NCBI GenBank assembly: GCA_001603415.1
Contig: LUYY01000173.1
Coordinates: 1 to 8,385, forward strand
Reading direction: 5' to 3'
From: Bacteroidales bacterium Bact_07
GTDB taxonomy: Bacteria; Bacteroidota; Bacteroidia; Bacteroidales; Tenuifilaceae
DNA: 8,385 bases
Shown: positions 5,904 through 8,385 of the stretch, piece by piece
Position numbering within the stretch: the first letter of the stretch is position 1
Layout: every line of letters starts with the position of its first letter
Translations under genes and position numbers: made by a program
The notes under the pieces: model-generated
The model's database searches: none
What the model was told of the DNA's origin: nothing
The model's input: only the letters and a program-made list of their open reading frames with translations

Positions 5904-7460
5904 ATGCCACAGGAATTATCTATTGTTCTCAGGCCCGATGAGGCGGCAAATGATTCAGCAGTCCTCAGGGCTATAGCCCGAAAGCTCGACATAACAACCG
6001 ATGCCATAGGTCATTACTATATCACCCGAAAATCCATTGATGCCCGCAAGGGCAAGGTTTTGGTTAACCTTGGTGTAAAAGTGTTTATTGGCGATGAAGA
6101 GGTCACCGAGGATCGGCCTGTTTTCAGCTATCGTGATGTTCGGCTTGCAACACCAATTATTATTGTAGGGGCTGGGCCTGCCGGTTTATTTGCAGCACTA
6201 AGGTTAATTGAACTTGGCTTTAAGCCCATTTTAATTGAACGTGGTAAATCGGTAAGCGATCGTAAACGCGATATCGCTATGTTAAACCGCGAGCATCAAC
6301 TTAATCCCGATTCAAACTATGCCTTTGGCGAGGGTGGTGCAGGTACATTTTCCGATGGTAAACTATACACCCGTTCAAAGAAACGTGGCGATTTCAAGCG
6401 AATTCTTTATGCTCTGGTTGACCATGGTGCCGATCCGGCCATACTATACGAGGCGCATCCCCACATAGGTACTAACAAGTTACCCGGAATCATTACTCGA
6501 ATTAGGGAAACCATTCTTCAGCATGGAGGAGAGGTTATTTTTAACAGTAGGGTTTCGGAATTAATAATAGAAGCTGGGCGAGCTGTTGGTGTTAAACTTG
6601 CCGATGGGCAAGGTTTACATGGGAAAGCAGTAATTCTTGCTACAGGGCATTCGGCCCGCGATATATACCAGATGCTACACAACCAGGGCATTGTTTTGGA
6701 AGCCAAGCCTTTTGCCATGGGGGTAAGGGTAGAGCATCCGCAAGTGCTAATCGATTCTATTCAGTACCATGGTATTCCCCGGAGCGAATACTTACCTGCT
6801 GCTGCATACTCGTTAGTACACCAGGTGGAGGGTAGGGGCGTTTACTCGTTCTGCATGTGTCCTGGAGGTTTTATTGTCCCTGCGGCTACCGGAACCGATG
6901 AGGTGGTTGTAAACGGCATGTCGCCTTCCAATCGCAATTCCCGTTGGGCAAACTCTGGCATTGTGGTTGAAATTCGTTTGGACGATTTGGGGGATTATGC
7001 ACAGCATGGAGTTTTTGCAGGGCTTGAGTTTCAGGCAGAACTGGAACACCTTGCTAAGCAACACGGTGGTTATGGGGTACAAGCCCCAGCCCAACGCCTA
7101 TCCGATTTTGTTGAGGGGCGATTTTCCACAAATCTTCCGCCATGCTCGTACCATCCGGGCTTAAACTCGTCGGAGATGCATCTTTGGCTGCCCGCCCACA
7201 TTGGTATGCGCCTTAGGGAGGGATTTAAGGCATTCGGAAGTAAGATGAAGGGATTCCTAACTAACGAGGCGGTTATTCTTGGCGTAGAATCGCGGACATC
7301 ATCGCCTATTCGCATACCCCGCAACCCCGATACTCTTCAGCATATTCAAGTTCATGGACTTTTCCCTTCAGGCGAAGGAGCAGGCTATGCCGGAGGCATA
7401 GTTTCATCGGCCCTTGATGGGAGCATTGTTGCCGATGCAGTTGCTCAGTACGTAAGGTAA
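5904..7460 (+). CDS. Uncharacterised FAD-dependent dehydrogenase (COG2509 type)
   Basis: A 518-residue flavoprotein of the widespread but functionally unassigned COG2509 group. Residues 1-80 form a family-specific N-terminal region with RKSIDARKG (42-50). The dinucleotide-binding fold begins at IIIVGAGPAGLFAALR (85-100; GxGxxG at 89-94), with E112 at the end of the second strand to bind the FAD ribose. GEGGAGTFSDGKLYTR (142-157) is a conserved glycine-rich block, ATGHSARD (246-253) is the second FAD-contacting motif, FCMCPGG (316-322) is a conserved cysteine-containing loop, and GEGAGYAGGIVSSALDG (490-506) is the C-terminal FAD-binding motif. No signal peptide or membrane helix is seen, so it is probably cytoplasmic. 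It starts 51 bp after porT and probably shares its transcript. Family assignment is strong; substrate and electron partner are unknown. Confidence 0.9.
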   Translation: MPQELSIVLRPDEAANDSAVLRAIARKLDITTDAIGHYYITRKSIDARKGKVLVNLGVKVFIGDEEVTEDRPVFSYRDVRLATPIIIVGAGPAGLFAALRLIELGFKPILIERGKSVSDRKRDIAMLNREHQLNPDSNYAFGEGGAGTFSDGKLYTRSKKRGDFKRILYALVDHGADPAILYEAHPHIGTNKLPGIITRIRETILQHGGEVIFNSRVSELIIEAGRAVGVKLADGQGLHGKAVILATGHSARDIYQMLHNQGIVLEAKPFAMGVRVEHPQVLIDSIQYHGIPRSEYLPAAAYSLVHQVEGRGVYSFCMCPGGFIVPAATGTDEVVVNGMSPSNRNSRWANSGIVVEIRLDDLGDYAQHGVFAGLEFQAELEHLAKQHGGYGVQAPAQRLSDFVEGRFSTNLPPCSYHPGLNSSEMHLWLPAHIGMRLREGFKAFGSKMKGFLTNEAVILGVESRTSSPIRIPRNPDTLQHIQVHGLFPSGEGAGYAGGIVSSALDGSIVADAVAQYVR

Positions 7461-7519
7461 TGAAAATGTATAAACGTATTGGCTTTACTCTGGTTTCTGC
7501 CGTTACTAAGAAGATAGGT

Positions 7520-8266
7520 TTAGGAAGTTGAATGTCCCATAAATTCCGACAGTATAATTGCCGTGGCCATTGCTACATTTAGCGATTCGACTATTTTACG
7601 CCCTTTGGCAAATGTTGGAATGTGAATGCGGTGCGTAATGAGTTTATCAACTTCAGGACTAATACCATTTCCTTCGTTTCCCATTACAATTATTCCAGTT
7701 TGTCCCTTTTTGTAGCTGTAGATGTTTTCACCAGCCATACATGCCCCAACAATGGGGCATTTGTTTTGTTGTTTCAGCCAGGCAACCAAATCGGTATAAT
7801 GAATTTTTACATGGGCTATAGCACCCATGGTTGCCTGAATGGCTTTGGGAGCAAAGGCATCGGTGCAACCTCGGGAACAAACAATATGGTCGATTCCAAA
7901 CCAATCGGCTAACCTGATTATTGTTCCCATATTGCCCGGGTCTTGAATGGTATCGAGAGCAAGAACTAACTCATTACAAGGGTCAACTGACAAGGGAGAC
8001 GAAGGGTACTTAACCACTGCAAGCACAGGACTTGGTGTAACAAGTCCGCTTATTCGTTCCATGTCCGATTGACTTATCAGGGTTACGGGGCAATTAACTT
8101 TAGGGTTTATTAATGGTTCGGTATGGAAAATCTCTACAATTTCGAATTTACTATTAAGGAGTTCTTCAACCAGCTTTTGCCCTTCGGCTACAAAAAGCCC
8201 AAGTTCATTCCTAAACTTTTTCTGTTGAAGCGATTTAACCCTTTTAATGGTATTTTTTGTCAACAT
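7520..8266 (-). CDS. SpoU/TrmH family RNA 2'-O-methyltransferase
   Basis: A 248-residue SPOUT-class (knotted) methyltransferase that should transfer a methyl group from SAM to a ribose 2'-OH in rRNA or tRNA. The three SpoU motifs are complete: motif 1 LDTIQDPGNMGTIIRLADWFG (104-124) with N112 and the catalytic R118; motif 2 IVMGNEGNGIS (193-203); motif 3 IPTFAKGRKIVESLNVAMA (216-234) with the SLNVA signature. Residues 1-90 resemble the SpoU substrate-binding domain, with KNELGLFVAEG-like sequence (here residues 18-29), as in RlmB/TsnR-type proteins rather than the shorter TrmL. The exact target nucleotide cannot be told from sequence. The gene is convergent with the FAD dehydrogenase; the 59 bp between their stops shows no clear terminator hairpin. 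The ATG at 8266 has AAGG three bases upstream. Confidence 0.93.
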   Translation of the reverse strand: MLTKNTIKRVKSLQQKKFRNELGLFVAEGQKLVEELLNSKFEIVEIFHTEPLINPKVNCPVTLISQSDMERISGLVTPSPVLAVVKYPSSPLSVDPCNELVLALDTIQDPGNMGTIIRLADWFGIDHIVCSRGCTDAFAPKAIQATMGAIAHVKIHYTDLVAWLKQQNKCPIVGACMAGENIYSYKKGQTGIIVMGNEGNGISPEVDKLITHRIHIPTFAKGRKIVESLNVAMATAIILSEFMGHSTS

Positions 8267-8363
8267 TTACCTTATTTTTTTTGACAAATTAAAGCATTTT
8301 TGAATTATTATTTTGATTTACATAAAAGAACCGAAAAGTACAATATTTTGGCCCTGGATTTGA

Positions 8364-8371
8364 TAAATTTG
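8364..8371 (+). promoter_or_regulatory. Candidate -7 promoter element pointing out of the right edge
   Basis: TAAATTTG matches TAnnTTTG exactly on the plus strand, 14 bp from the window end. A TTTG at 8347-8350 lies upstream, but the 13-bp spacer is shorter than the usual 17-23 bp, so the -33 half is doubtful. The 119 bp from 8267 to 8385 hold no gene and probably serve as a divergent promoter region for the methyltransferase and an unseen plus-strand gene. Confidence 0.4.
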
Positions 8372-8385
8372 GTCATAATTCAGAA

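Noticed and set aside
6813..7094. 93-codon minus-strand open frame inside the FAD dehydrogenase gene
   Set aside because: Antisense to a conserved coding region and low in protein-like character.
7461..7519. Searched for a bidirectional terminator between the convergent FAD dehydrogenase and methyltransferase genes
   Set aside because: Only a 4-bp AACG/CGTT pairing with a long loop and no T run was found, which is not enough to call.
7622..7912. 96-codon plus-strand open frame inside the RNA methyltransferase gene
   Set aside because: Antisense to the complete SpoU/TrmH gene, including conserved motif 2 and part of the fold; no independent signals.

Overview
The window looks like chromosomal DNA of a member of the Bacteroidota, probably near the Bacteroidales/Marinilabiliales. 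Three things point there: a PorT-type gene (type IX secretion occurs essentially only in this phylum), promoter-like TAnnTTTG elements ahead of several genes, and the lack of convincing Shine-Dalgarno sites. Seven complete genes and one gene fragment can be supported. No tRNA, rRNA, CRISPR array, insertion sequence or phage gene is visible.

Left part (1-1890), minus strand. The window opens inside an AT-rich small gene of unknown function (start codon at 202), followed by about 150 bp with a diffuse palindrome and a good intrinsic terminator (358-378). That terminator ends a two-gene unit read leftward: a YdfG-like short-chain dehydrogenase (1132-1890), then a YugP-type membrane zinc metallopeptidase (428-1105), 26 bp apart.

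Middle (1891-7460), plus strand. A 219-bp divergent spacer carries one promoter-like element for each direction. It leads into purL (purine synthesis, short form), which overlaps ubiE/menG (menaquinone synthesis) by 8 bp. Next come porT (type IX secretion), starting at TTG, and a large uncharacterised FAD-dependent dehydrogenase of the COG2509 type. The gaps of 55 and 51 bp allow one transcript for all four.

Right part (7461-8385). A SpoU/TrmH-family RNA 2'-O-methyltransferase lies convergent on the minus strand. The last 119 bp are AT-rich promoter DNA, with a consensus-like element pointing out of the right edge, so another plus-strand gene probably begins just beyond.

The genes are mostly housekeeping, and I see no new defence, mobile or biosynthetic system. 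The most notable points are the short-form PurL, the purL-menG overlap leading into a secretion gene, the uncharacterised FAD enzyme beside porT, and the compositionally distinct left edge.
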